Below, one piece after another: positions 39,623-49,554 of a DNA stretch of 64,000 nucleotides. The stretch's first letter is position 1. The number at the start of each line of letters is the position of its first letter. The stretch comes from an archaeon (GTDB lineage Archaea > Nanobdellota > Nanobdellia > Pacearchaeales > GW2011-AR1): positions 147,261 through 211,260 of the forward strand of contig JABHWZ010000004.1 in NCBI GenBank assembly GCA_018657525.1, read 5' to 3'. The notes beneath the pieces are model-generated. The model made no database searches. It worked only from the letters and a program-made list of their open reading frames with translations, and was not told the DNA's origin. The translations under genes and the position numbers were made by a program.

Positions 39623-40473
39623 CAAATAAAAATCCAATTGTTTTTAGTGGAAAAAATATTCGCAGAATTTGGCATGACAAAGGTTGGTTTTTTTCTGTGG
39701 TAGATATAATTGAAATTCTTACTGAATCTAAAAATCCAAGAAATTACTGGAATATGTTGAAGATTAGAGAAAAAGAATCTTCTGGAATTGAACTGTACAC
39801 AATTTGTGTACGATTGAAATTAACGGCTTCAGACGGGAAAATGAGGGAAACAGACTGTGCGAATAAAGAAAGTGTTTTTAGAATAATCCAGTCTATTCCT
39901 TCCAAAAAAGCAGAGCCATTCAAAAGATGGTTAGCAAAAGTTGGAAGCGAAAGAGTTGATGAAATAGAAAATCCTGAATTGGCTCAAACAAGAATGAAAT
40001 CTTTATATGAAAAAAAGGGTTATTCGAAAAATTGGATTGATAAAAGATTGAGAGGGATTGCAATAAGGCAAAATTTAACAGATGAATGGAAAAATCGAGG
40101 AGTTGAAGAAAATGTTGAGTATGCTATTTTGACTAATGAAATTAGTAAAGCTACTTTTGGCAAAACCATCAAAGAATATAAAGAGTTAAAAAATTTAAAT
40201 CAAGAAAATCTAAGAGACCATCTGGATGAATTGGAATTGATTTTTTCGATGTTGGGAGAAAAAGTTACAACTGAAATCACCCTTAATAAAAATGTGCAAG
40301 GATTCAAAGAATGTGAAACTGCAGCACAGCAAGGAGGAGAAGTGGCTGGAAATGCTCGGAAGGAAGCTGAATTAAAAATTGGAAAATCAGTTGTTTCTAA
40401 AGAAAATTATCTTCAAGATAATGAAAAGAATAAAAAGCAGAAAAATAATATTTTAGTAGAGGTTGGGAAATGA
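39619..40473 (+). CDS. BRO-N/DinD-like protein
   Basis: 'NIRRIWHDKGWFFSVVDIIEILTESKNPRNYWNMLKIRE', 'RWLAKVGSERVDEIENPELA'. Confidence 0.75.
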   Translation: MTNKNPIVFSGKNIRRIWHDKGWFFSVVDIIEILTESKNPRNYWNMLKIREKESSGIELYTICVRLKLTASDGKMRETDCANKESVFRIIQSIPSKKAEPFKRWLAKVGSERVDEIENPELAQTRMKSLYEKKGYSKNWIDKRLRGIAIRQNLTDEWKNRGVEENVEYAILTNEISKATFGKTIKEYKELKNLNQENLRDHLDELELIFSMLGEKVTTEITLNKNVQGFKECETAAQQGGEVAGNARKEAELKIGKSVVSKENYLQDNEKNKKQKNNILVEVGK

Positions 40474-41249
40474 AAAACTTAAACACTTCAACAACTCCGA
40501 CATGGTGTCCGGGATGTTTTAATTTTCAGATACTTGCGGGAGTGAAAAAAGTTCTTGCTGATTTAAAAGGCGAAACTGCAATTGTAACTGGAATCGGTTG
40601 TCACGCTAAACTTTTTGATTATGTTAATTTGCCTGGGATAAATACTCTTCATGGTAGAGTTCCTCCTACGTGTTTGGGTTTAAAAATTGCAAAACCGGAT
40701 TTGAATGTTATTGGATTTTCAGGGGACGGAGATGCTTATGCAGAAGGGATGGCGCACACAATTGCGGCTGCGCGTTATAATTCTAATTTTAAATATGTGG
40801 TTCACAATAATCAGGTTTTTGCTTTGACTGTTGGGCAACCAACTCCGACTTCGCCAAAAGGTTTTGTGGATAAGACAACTCCGCGCGGAGTTAAAATTCC
40901 TCCGATTAATCCAATTAAATTAATGCTTTCTGCGGGGGCAACTTTTGTTGCACGAGTTTTTGCAGATATTAATTCAGTTGAAGAAGTTTTGAAAGAAGCA
41001 ATGAAACATAAAGGATTTGCATTTATTGAAGTTATACAGCCGTGCATAATTTTCCAACCGCAAACTGGATACAAAGAGAAGATTTATAATTTACAAGAAA
41101 GCGGGCATGATAAATCTGATTTAAAATCTGCGATGGAAAGAGCAGATGAATTTGATTATCAAAAAGTTGAAGAAAAAACAAAAATTCCGACAGGAATTTT
41201 TTATCAAACTGAGAAACCTATTTTTGAAAAAGAAATAAGGAAGGATTAA
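40470..41249 (+). CDS. korB: 2-oxoacid:acceptor oxidoreductase beta subunit (TPP-binding)
   Basis: 'WCPGCFNFQI', 'GIGCHAKLFDYVN', 'GDGDAYAEGMAHTIAAARYN'. Confidence 0.95.
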   Translation: MKNLNTSTTPTWCPGCFNFQILAGVKKVLADLKGETAIVTGIGCHAKLFDYVNLPGINTLHGRVPPTCLGLKIAKPDLNVIGFSGDGDAYAEGMAHTIAAARYNSNFKYVVHNNQVFALTVGQPTPTSPKGFVDKTTPRGVKIPPINPIKLMLSAGATFVARVFADINSVEEVLKEAMKHKGFAFIEVIQPCIIFQPQTGYKEKIYNLQESGHDKSDLKSAMERADEFDYQKVEEKTKIPTGIFYQTEKPIFEKEIRKD

Positions 41250-41701
41250 TTTATATGATTTTTTCCCCTTAAAATATCTCTTAATCTTTTGTATACAGGA
41301 GAAGAATCTTCAATGGTTAGTGCATTATATTCTCTAGGCGAATTTATTGAAAGAATTAAACCCAGTGAAGGAGATTTACACACTGAAGTATAAATATTTA
41401 AAAAAGAACTATTACCAAGATCCCATGGATGAGAATTTCCTCTATTAGAAAAATTTACTCTAAGGTTTGGAACTAAACTGTCTTCTTGTGCTTTTTTTAA
41501 CATACGTGAATATCTTCCTACTACGACTTCGGATTCTTCATCTTCAGGTTTAAGCCACCTAAATGATTGAGGATTGTTTGGATATCTTTCTATTTCCCCC
41601 ATACAAGGAATTTTTTGAGGGTCAGTCAATAACTCGATTGTCTCACTAAGAGTCCATTCATGATTAAATCCAAATCCTTTTAATTGTTGTTCAGTCCACA
41701 T
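41246..41701 (-). CDS. Hypothetical protein
   Basis: ORF. Confidence 0.5.
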   Translation of the reverse strand: MWTEQQLKGFGFNHEWTLSETIELLTDPQKIPCMGEIERYPNNPQSFRWLKPEDEESEVVVGRYSRMLKKAQEDSLVPNLRVNFSNRGNSHPWDLGNSSFLNIYTSVCKSPSLGLILSINSPREYNALTIEDSSPVYKRLRDILRGKNHIN

Positions 41702-41732
41702 AAAATTATTACTTATAATTTGTTTTTAAGGA

Positions 41733-42311
41733 TTATTGTCTTAATTCATACACTTTCAATGTTTCATAGAAAACCTTTTTCTCTGCTATTTTTTTCTTTT
41801 TCCAATTTCCCCATTTTATTCCTTTTGTTAAATTTGAAACTAACAAAAATATTTTGCCGTTTTTCTCTAAATGCTTTTTTGCTTGTTGTAAAAATTGATT
41901 AATTATTTCTCCTCCAAGTTTCCCTCCTGTTGTTGCTATTCTTGATTCTTTTGGCTCTCTTTTGTCTTCTGGCAAGTAGGGAGGGTTGAAAATAATAAAA
42001 TCAAATTTGCCTTTTACTTTCTCCAATAAATTTGATTTTTTACAGAAAAAGTTTAATTTTTTACAATATTTAACTGCTTCAAGATTTATATCGACTCCCA
42101 AAATATTTTTATTTTTTAGCCCTAACTTTTTTGCAGTTCTCAATTGAATTCCAGAACCTATTCCTATTTCCAAAAATTTTAAATTTGCATTTTTAATTAA
42201 TGAATTGGGGATTTCCTTATTTGCACTGCTCAGTGTGTCCCTTTTTGCGAATTGCTTGGACAAAGTTTCTTGTAACAAATATGAATCTTCTGCAGGTTGG
42301 TAAATTGTCAT
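41733..42311 (-). CDS. HemK/PrmC-like methyltransferase
   Basis: 'FLEIGIGSGIQL', 'FIIFNPPYLP'; ATG at 42311 preferred over TTG. Confidence 0.85.
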   Translation of the reverse strand: MTIYQPAEDSYLLQETLSKQFAKRDTLSSANKEIPNSLIKNANLKFLEIGIGSGIQLRTAKKLGLKNKNILGVDINLEAVKYCKKLNFFCKKSNLLEKVKGKFDFIIFNPPYLPEDKREPKESRIATTGGKLGGEIINQFLQQAKKHLEKNGKIFLLVSNLTKGIKWGNWKKKKIAEKKVFYETLKVYELRQ

Positions 42312-42312
42312 T

Positions 42313-42777
42313 TTAAGCAAAAAAATTATTTATAAAATCTACTACTGCGTCCCTAAAGAAAAACAAGGAGGAAAGGGTTCCGATAAGTAGAAGTAATAAA
42401 ATTCCTAAGAAAATTACGAACATTTCGCTTTCAAATAATGACTTTGGTTTTTTTTCTCCATAGTTAGAAACTTGAGGTGATTTTATTGGGGGCGTCTTTA
42501 TTCTTGAACCTCTGTATTGAAAAATTTTTTGAGGTGATTTTTTGGAAGAGGTTTGTATTGAAGAAGTAGTTTTAATTTTTTGGGGCGAGGTCGGATTTTT
42601 TGCAGAATAACCTGGTTGAGTCTTTTCAGCGAGTTGATCCAATTGAAGAGCTTTAGCAACAGCATCTATTTCTTGCTTTGGATAACCTGCATTAAAAAAA
42701 GTAATTGACGCATGTTGCAAGGATTCCCCTCGAGCCATTGCTTGTTTTATCCCCTCATAAATTTCTTGATTAATCAT
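42313..42777 (-). CDS. Single-TM protein with UBA-like N-terminus
   Basis: C-terminal TM; ATGA overlap with RNase J-like gene. Confidence 0.55.
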   Translation of the reverse strand: MINQEIYEGIKQAMARGESLQHASITFFNAGYPKQEIDAVAKALQLDQLAEKTQPGYSAKNPTSPQKIKTTSSIQTSSKKSPQKIFQYRGSRIKTPPIKSPQVSNYGEKKPKSLFESEMFVIFLGILLLLLIGTLSSLFFFRDAVVDFINNFFA

Positions 42778-44123
42778 TTTTTCAAATTCAAAGTTTGTCC
42801 ATCTTGCATTAAGTGACATTCCTTTCCTGCTCGATAACCTAATTCTCTACAAAGTTCAATCATGGGGGTTAGTTGTTGGGTTGATCCATGAGACGGGATT
42901 ATATTTTGAGGTTGAAGTATCTCAATTAAATCTCTTAAATCTTCTCTGCCCCCGTGACCGGAAACATGGACCTGGTCGAAAATTCTTACTCCTGTTTTTT
43001 TTAATCTCTTATCTAAATTTTCTTTATTCGCAATATTAATTGGAGCAGGAATTGTTTTTGATGCAAAAATTACATGATCTTTTGGTTGAAATGAGAAAGG
43101 CAACTTTGATCTGGATAATCTATCTAAAATACTCCCTGGTTCCCCTTGGTGGCCAGTACATACAACTAAAGATTTTGCTCTATTTCTTTCAACTCTTTTT
43201 AACATTGAAGCAACTTGGCCTTTGTAGCTTCCGATTTGAACCTTATTTAGAAAAGGACACAAATTGACATTTTTCGCGGCAGAGACATATTTATTTAAGC
43301 TTCTTCCAATAAAATAAACATTCCGATTAATTTTTTTTGCAAAGTCTACTATGCTTTTCAACCTGGCGATGTGCGAAGAGAATGTCGCTACAAATATTGC
43401 GGCCCGTTTATTTTCTACAGTCAATAATACTTCCTCCAATAAAACTCGTGCAACTTTTTCGCTTGGTGTTTTTCTTTCAGAACTTGAATAAAGAGAATCG
43501 ACAATTAATACTTTTACTCCTTCTTTTGCGATTCTTTTCATGGCTTCATAATTTGGGGGTAAACCTACGATTGGAGTATTATCTAATTTGAAATCATTTG
43601 CATATACTACAACTCCCTCAGGTGTATGGATTGCAATCATTGCTGTTTGAATAGTTGAATGGGTTATATTGATAAATTCTGCACGATAATTTCTTTTTTT
43701 TCCTTTAACTTCAAAAGTTCCGTTTGGTTTGACAGTAGATATCTTATTTGGCATCCTCATTTTTTCATCATCTAAGAGTTTTTTTAATACCTCAATTGTG
43801 AATGGGGTTCCAACGACCGGCGCATTATATCTATAACTTACATAGGGAACAGCACCGACATGATCTAGATGGGCGTGACCAATTAGCATTGCTCTGACTT
43901 TATTTCTGATTCCTAATTTGTCTAATAAAGTATCATCTGCAATTCCTCCGATATCTCTTAATTTTTTTTCAGAATATGCTTTTTGATTACGTTCTTGTTC
44001 TTGTAGCTCGACTATTGCCGGCAAATAAAAACCTGAATCTAAAATAATCGCGTCGTCTTGCAATTCAATTACAGTCATATTTTTCCCAACTTCATTAAAT
44101 CCACCGATAGTATGTATTTTCAT
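42774..44123 (-). CDS. Beta-CASP ribonuclease, RNase J family
   Basis: 'IGHAHLDHVGAVPYV', 'CTGHQGEPGSILDRLSRS', 'HVSGHGGREDL'. Confidence 0.95.
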   Translation of the reverse strand: MKIHTIGGFNEVGKNMTVIELQDDAIILDSGFYLPAIVELQEQERNQKAYSEKKLRDIGGIADDTLLDKLGIRNKVRAMLIGHAHLDHVGAVPYVSYRYNAPVVGTPFTIEVLKKLLDDEKMRMPNKISTVKPNGTFEVKGKKRNYRAEFINITHSTIQTAMIAIHTPEGVVVYANDFKLDNTPIVGLPPNYEAMKRIAKEGVKVLIVDSLYSSSERKTPSEKVARVLLEEVLLTVENKRAAIFVATFSSHIARLKSIVDFAKKINRNVYFIGRSLNKYVSAAKNVNLCPFLNKVQIGSYKGQVASMLKRVERNRAKSLVVCTGHQGEPGSILDRLSRSKLPFSFQPKDHVIFASKTIPAPINIANKENLDKRLKKTGVRIFDQVHVSGHGGREDLRDLIEILQPQNIIPSHGSTQQLTPMIELCRELGYRAGKECHLMQDGQTLNLKK

Positions 44124-44220
44124 TTTTCCTCTTTATTTATTTTAAATTAAATGATTGTGAGTTTATATATTTTCTTATGTCGAACGTAAAGTTTAAGAGG
44201 TAAATAGATTAAGATTAATT

Positions 44221-46905
44221 ATGGAAAAGAGGAAGAGTATTTTTGCTCTATTGGTAATTATTTTTTTATTCAGTGCGTTATCAATTAATTCGAGTTCTCC
44301 TACTGCACATGTTGAAACAGAGGTTTTTGAACAACTGGAAGAAACCAATAATGTGCGAGTTATGATCGAATTTAAAGAAGACAATAAATTCAGAAAAATT
44401 AAAGGAGATGAGTTGGGAATTAAAGTTAAACATAATTTTGGGAACAAAATTTCTGCTATGATTAATGCAGAGGATTTAGACCAATTACAAGATAATCCAA
44501 AAGTTAAAAAAATTAAAATTATGGGGGTTAAGCATATTTCGCTGTCAGATTCTGTGCCATTGATTAATGCATCTATTGCGTGGCCAATTCAAATTGAAGG
44601 AATAAACGTTACGGGGATAGATGAAACTATTTGCATAATTGATACTGGGGTAAATTATAGTCATCCGGATTTGGGGGGATGTTATGGGGAAAATAATGTT
44701 TCTTCGGATTGTAAAATAATTGGAGGGTTTGATTATTGTGCTGACGACGTAACTTGCACTACTAGTGATAATAATCCAATAGATGTGAATGGGCACGGGA
44801 CACATGTGGCAGGAATTGCTGGTGCTAATGGAACAGCTAAAGGGGTTGCACCTGGAGCAAAAATAATAATGATAAAAGCGTCTAACTCTACTGGAACTTT
44901 TTGGGACGATGACTTGAAAAGTGCAATTGATTGGTGTGTCAATAATGCTTCTGCATTTAATATTTCAGTTATCAGTATGAGTCTTGGGGGAGGACTTTAT
45001 GATTCATATTGTGACGGAGTTGATGATTCTGAGGACTTAACCTCTTCGATAAATAATGCTATTGCAGTAAATATTTCAGTTGTGGTGGCCACAGGCAATG
45101 ATGCAAATTATACCCATGTTGCAAGCCCGGCTTGCATTCAAAACGTCACTGCCATTGGAGGAACAGATAAATCAGATGCTATTTATTCAGGGGGGAATAG
45201 AAACAATTTAACTGACTTGCTTGCTCCAGGAGTTTCTATCACATCCACGTATTTGGGACCAACTGGCTATGCAATTGGAAGCGGGACATCAATGTCGGCT
45301 CCGCATGTTGCTGGAGCTTTTACACTTCTTAGACAATTTTATAAATTGCAAACAAACAAAATTTTAACTCCATCAGAAATAGAAATTGCTTTTAATAATT
45401 CTGGAAAAATAATTAATGATGCCTCGAGCAATTTAAATTTTTCAAAGATTGATATTTACGGAGCTATCTTATTGCAAGATGATAAATCACCAAGTGTAAC
45501 ATTAATTAATCCAAATAATTCTCTCTCGACCCTCGAGGATAATCAAAGTTTTAATTGTAATGCAACAGATGAAATTGGTTTATTGAACATGACTTTTTAT
45601 TTATGGAATTCTACAGGAGTTGTCAATCAAACCAATCTAAGTATTAACGGGATTTTTGCTCAGCAAGAATTTAATGAAACTGGTTTGTCTTCTGGAAATT
45701 ATCATTGGAATTGTTTGGTTTATGATTCTCAGAATAATTCAGCATTTGCCAGTTCTAATTTTAGTTTAACTATTTCAGACATAAGTGTTTCTTTAGAATC
45801 TCCAACTAATTTCACTTTTACTAATGTGAACCAAACTTTGAATTGTTCTTCAAATACTGAAGTAGGTATTGAGTTATCTAATGTTACTTTATTTGTTTGG
45901 AATTCTACGGGAGATATTATTTATAATTTAACAAACAACATTTCGGGAACAACAAATTCCTCTTCATTCCAGTACAACTTTTCAGAGGCAGAAGAATTAA
46001 AATGGAATTGTTTGATATATACTAATATTTCAACGTCCTCGTTTTCGTCTTCTAATTTTACAATAACTTATGATACTACAAATCCGAATATTACTCTTCT
46101 TAATCCAAGCAATTCAGATTCAAGTAACACTGGGACCTCCACGGTTATTTTTGAGTATAATGTTTCTGAATCAAATATTGATGATTGTAGTTTGATAATT
46201 AATGGGGAGGTGGATCAAACAGCCTCGGATGTTAGTGTGAGTGAGGCAAATAATTTTTCAAAGTCTTTGGCATCTGGAAGTTATAATTGGAATATTAATT
46301 GTACGGACTTGGCAAATAATTTAGAAAGTTCAGGAATTAGAAGTTTGACAATCAATGCAGCGGCAGCAACTAGTGGTGGGGGCGGGGGGGGAGGAGGCTC
46401 TACAACAACTTCAACTAAGAAAGTTTATAATGTGGCTAAAAAAGAATTTCAGCAAGGGCATAGTCAATTAATAAAAAAAGGGGAACAAATGAAATTTGCT
46501 TATCAAAATCTTAATCATACCTTGACTCTAAATCAAACTTTTGGCCAAACAGCGATAGTGATTATCCAAAGTAATCCAATAACGTTAGTGATAAATTTAG
46601 GGGAAACAAAAAAGATTAATCTTGATGAGGATAAAACTTATGATTTGGAAGTAAGTTTAATTTCGGTTTCAACAAGTGCAGAGATTAAAATAAAATCAAT
46701 TAATGAAACTATTCCTACTAAACAAATTTCTGGAGGGGGGAATTCAAGCTTTGTAGTTGAAGAACTTGGAGTAAAAGAATTTCAAGATTATCCTTGGTAT
46801 TGGGGAGTATTTATAATAGTTGTAATCTTAGGAATAGGAATTTACAAGTTTGTGAAAATTAAATTATCAATTAAACTTAGAAAAGCTGGACCAAAGAAAA
46901 AATAA
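44221..46905 (+). CDS. Secreted subtilisin-like S8 protease with Ig-like repeats, Gly-rich linker and C-terminal TM
   Basis: 'IIDTGVNYSHPDL', 'NGHGTHVAGIAGA', 'GTSMSAPHVAGAF'; GGGGGGGGS; C-terminal TM. Confidence 0.95.
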   Translation: MEKRKSIFALLVIIFLFSALSINSSSPTAHVETEVFEQLEETNNVRVMIEFKEDNKFRKIKGDELGIKVKHNFGNKISAMINAEDLDQLQDNPKVKKIKIMGVKHISLSDSVPLINASIAWPIQIEGINVTGIDETICIIDTGVNYSHPDLGGCYGENNVSSDCKIIGGFDYCADDVTCTTSDNNPIDVNGHGTHVAGIAGANGTAKGVAPGAKIIMIKASNSTGTFWDDDLKSAIDWCVNNASAFNISVISMSLGGGLYDSYCDGVDDSEDLTSSINNAIAVNISVVVATGNDANYTHVASPACIQNVTAIGGTDKSDAIYSGGNRNNLTDLLAPGVSITSTYLGPTGYAIGSGTSMSAPHVAGAFTLLRQFYKLQTNKILTPSEIEIAFNNSGKIINDASSNLNFSKIDIYGAILLQDDKSPSVTLINPNNSLSTLEDNQSFNCNATDEIGLLNMTFYLWNSTGVVNQTNLSINGIFAQQEFNETGLSSGNYHWNCLVYDSQNNSAFASSNFSLTISDISVSLESPTNFTFTNVNQTLNCSSNTEVGIELSNVTLFVWNSTGDIIYNLTNNISGTTNSSSFQYNFSEAEELKWNCLIYTNISTSSFSSSNFTITYDTTNPNITLLNPSNSDSSNTGTSTVIFEYNVSESNIDDCSLIINGEVDQTASDVSVSEANNFSKSLASGSYNWNINCTDLANNLESSGIRSLTINAAAATSGGGGGGGGSTTTSTKKVYNVAKKEFQQGHSQLIKKGEQMKFAYQNLNHTLTLNQTFGQTAIVIIQSNPITLVINLGETKKINLDEDKTYDLEVSLISVSTSAEIKIKSINETIPTKQISGGGNSSFVVEELGVKEFQDYPWYWGVFIIVVILGIGIYKFVKIKLSIKLRKAGPKKK

Positions 46906-46915
46906 AAAAGGCAAA

Positions 46916-47203
46916 ATGAAATCATTAAAACCATCATTAAGAGAAAAGAAAAGATACTTATTAGTCGAAGGCAAGAATCTGAAGTTAAATATTCCTTTGG
47001 CAATTAAAGATTTTATTGGGGTGTTGGGAGTAGCAGACACTTCCTTGAAAACAATCAAATTTGGAGAGAACTGGGCAATAATTTCTATCAACAAAAAAAT
47101 GCTTGATAAAGTTCGGGCGTCTTTTTCTGTTTGGTCAGAAAAGATTGAAGTGAAAAAAGTTAGTGGCACGTTAAAAGGTCTAAAGACCTTGCGAACAAAA
47201 TAA
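46916..47203 (+). CDS. rnp2: Pop5-like RNase P protein component 2
   Basis: 'PSLREKKRYL...ASFSVWSEKIEVKKVSGTLKGLK'; upstream of psmA as in other archaea. Confidence 0.7.
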   Translation: MKSLKPSLREKKRYLLVEGKNLKLNIPLAIKDFIGVLGVADTSLKTIKFGENWAIISINKKMLDKVRASFSVWSEKIEVKKVSGTLKGLKTLRTK

Positions 47204-47281
47204 ATTTTATCCGGAAGGATTAGGAAAGAAGTAGAATTCTAGGACAATAATCCTTTTAAAGGAATAATTAGTTAAAAATTT

Positions 47282-47686
47282 ATGCCAACAAAACAAGATT
47301 ATTTGAAACAGGCAGAGGAAGAAATTCTAGAAGTAATTAAAGATAATGGAAGATGGGAATTGTTTAAACAACAAGTTGAATTAAGATGGTGGCTTCAGGA
47401 TTTTGTTGATGACTCAAAAAGAGAGGCAGCATTAGAAAGTTGTGGAGAAAGTAGGGCATCATTACAACACGCTTATCTCGAAGTTTCTATGGAACATGTT
47501 TGTGATTCGTGTGACTATAACCCAAAGCGCAGAAGGGGAACAAATAAATGTCGAGCTAAGAGAAAATATGAGTGCAATTTTGAAGATGATTCATCACCGC
47601 AACATACTGATAAAACAACTCCCCCAGAATGGTTAGATGATGAGCAAAATTTATGCCCCAATTTATATCTTGATTTCACTAAATGA
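47282..47686 (+). CDS. Hypothetical Cys-containing protein
   Basis: 'HVCDSCDYNPKRRRGTNKCRAKRKYECNF'. Confidence 0.55.
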   Translation: MPTKQDYLKQAEEEILEVIKDNGRWELFKQQVELRWWLQDFVDDSKREAALESCGESRASLQHAYLEVSMEHVCDSCDYNPKRRRGTNKCRAKRKYECNFEDDSSPQHTDKTTPPEWLDDEQNLCPNLYLDFTK

Positions 47687-47745
47687 TTTGCCCACCACAA
47701 GACTTTTAAATTACGCCTTCTCTAAATTTTCATAGGATTAATAAA

Positions 47746-48465
47746 ATGGATATGCCAACAGACATGCAGCATCAAGCAATGGGTTATGATAGAGCGGCGC
47801 AGACTTTTTCGCCTGACGGCCATATTTTACAAGTAGAGTATGCTGAAAAAACAGTGCGACTTGGAAGTTCTAGCATCGGCATGGTTTGTGTTGATGGCGT
47901 TTTTATCCTTGCTGACAAAAGAACAGAAGACAAATTAATTGTTAAAAAATCTGCCAATAAGATTTATGAAATTGATGAAAATATTATTGCGAGCGTTGCT
48001 GGGATTACTGCTGACGCGAGGGTGTTAATTGAAAAGGCCCAGGTTTTGGCCCAACAGCATAGGATAACTTATGACTCCCAAATAGAACCAGAATTAATGA
48101 TTAAAGAAATATCAAATGTGAAACAGCAGTTTACACAATATGGGGGAGCAAGACCGTTTGGAGTTTCTTTAATGCTGGCGGGAATTCATGGCAAAGTTTC
48201 AGAGCTATACACTTCAGATGTGACTGGGAATTACTTTTCTTATTATGCAAATGCAATTGGTGAGAACGACGACAGATTCAAAGAATTGTTAAGGGAAAAA
48301 TACGCCAAAGAGTTAACATTAAAAAAAGGAATCAAATTAGCATTAGATATTTTCAAAGAAGTGCAAGGAAAGAAATTTGATTTGAACCGTTTTGAATTAG
48401 TTTATATTAATTGTGAAGATAGACAACAAGTAAGACTAGAAGGGGAGGAAATTGAAAAGTTATAA
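47746..48465 (+). CDS. psmA: Proteasome alpha subunit
   Basis: 'GYDRAAQTFSPDGHILQVEYAEKTVRLGSSSIG'. Confidence 0.97.
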   Translation: MDMPTDMQHQAMGYDRAAQTFSPDGHILQVEYAEKTVRLGSSSIGMVCVDGVFILADKRTEDKLIVKKSANKIYEIDENIIASVAGITADARVLIEKAQVLAQQHRITYDSQIEPELMIKEISNVKQQFTQYGGARPFGVSLMLAGIHGKVSELYTSDVTGNYFSYYANAIGENDDRFKELLREKYAKELTLKKGIKLALDIFKEVQGKKFDLNRFELVYINCEDRQQVRLEGEEIEKL

Positions 48466-48466
48466 A

Positions 48467-48652
48467 ATGGTGACTTATGACAAACCAGATTCATCGCAAA
48501 GAATTACTCTTCCTAGAGAAACTATCGAAGCAATAGATAGATTATATGCAGATTTGCTGGAAAATGAAGAAGAGAATCTAAAAAAAATGAGAGAATCAAG
48601 AATAACCATTGGAGGCCCACAGGATTGTTGTTGTGGGAAATATATAAAATAA
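48467..48652 (+). CDS. Small hypothetical protein (CCCGKYIK C-terminus)
   Basis: TAA-A-ATG junction with psmA. Confidence 0.5.
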   Translation: MVTYDKPDSSQRITLPRETIEAIDRLYADLLENEEENLKKMRESRITIGGPQDCCCGKYIK

Positions 48653-48653
48653 A

Positions 48654-48854
48654 ATGGCAGATGAATATATTGACGGAGTTAAAGTTGAAACAGCAGAAGA
48701 GCACTTAGGAAAAATACTTACTGAAAGAAGCAAAAGGGGAGAACCGGATCATGAGGGAGAGGCCTTCTTATTAGCCCAGGTTTTGGGAAAACCAGGGGAA
48801 ATAGAATATATGTGTTTATATAAACCGGAATACACTTTGGAGGATAATAAATAA
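48654..48854 (+). CDS. Small hypothetical protein
   Basis: TAA-A-ATG junction. Confidence 0.5.
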   Translation: MADEYIDGVKVETAEEHLGKILTERSKRGEPDHEGEAFLLAQVLGKPGEIEYMCLYKPEYTLEDNK

Positions 48855-48855
48855 A

Positions 48856-49248
48856 ATGGAAACCGCAGAATCAGCACCCAGAAAATATGCACATGACAAT
48901 CCACAAGTTGTTAATGCACAAAAAGGAGAATTAATTGATTTTGGACATCCAAGTTCTCCGTCAGTTGTTTTAGAAAACCAAAAGGGGATTCTTGTAATTG
49001 CTAATCATCTAAGGGAAGGTTATTTTCCTGTTGATATCTATAATTGGAATGAGGAGCGTGAAAGATTAATGTTGAGTGATGATTCCAACAGGGATAAATT
49101 TAATTTAGGATTTGAATTACCAGAAAGAACTCCCCACGTTTACCTTGGTTTAGTTAAGCAATGCAGAGTTCCGCGATCAATCATTGATTTTGTGCATAGA
49201 CAAAAAAAGAAAGCAAATCCACTATTTATGATGGGGTGTAATTTCTAA
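48856..49248 (+). CDS. Hypothetical protein
   Basis: TAA-A-ATG junction. Confidence 0.55.
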   Translation: METAESAPRKYAHDNPQVVNAQKGELIDFGHPSSPSVVLENQKGILVIANHLREGYFPVDIYNWNEERERLMLSDDSNRDKFNLGFELPERTPHVYLGLVKQCRVPRSIIDFVHRQKKKANPLFMMGCNF

Positions 49249-49553
49249 TGAATCAAGAAAGAAAAACATGGCTTGTTGAAGGAGCAAGAGTTCCTGAAGG
49301 ATTTAAAGAAGGAGCGAAAGTGGGAGATACCTTAAAGTATAGTCCGGGACATGTTAGAGTTATTGGCTCTGTCCCAAATGAGTTTTCTGATAGTTATTCT
49401 ATAGTGCGTAGAAATATGGCGAAAGAGCCGGAAACTTTTTTAGAAAGAATCATCTCTTGCCTGAATGGAAACTATTTTAATGGAACATATTTGGGAGTAG
49501 TCGAAGGACAGAGGGAGAGTGATTTAAAATTATTAGATGAGGCTGGATTGTAA
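49248..49553 (+). CDS. Hypothetical protein
   Basis: TAATG overlap. Confidence 0.5.
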   Translation: MNQERKTWLVEGARVPEGFKEGAKVGDTLKYSPGHVRVIGSVPNEFSDSYSIVRRNMAKEPETFLERIISCLNGNYFNGTYLGVVEGQRESDLKLLDEAGL

Positions 49554-49554
49554 A

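Noticed and set aside
44221-46905. Subtilisin-like protease as a novel system
   Set aside because: Common secreted S8 protease architecture in archaea; kept as a feature only.
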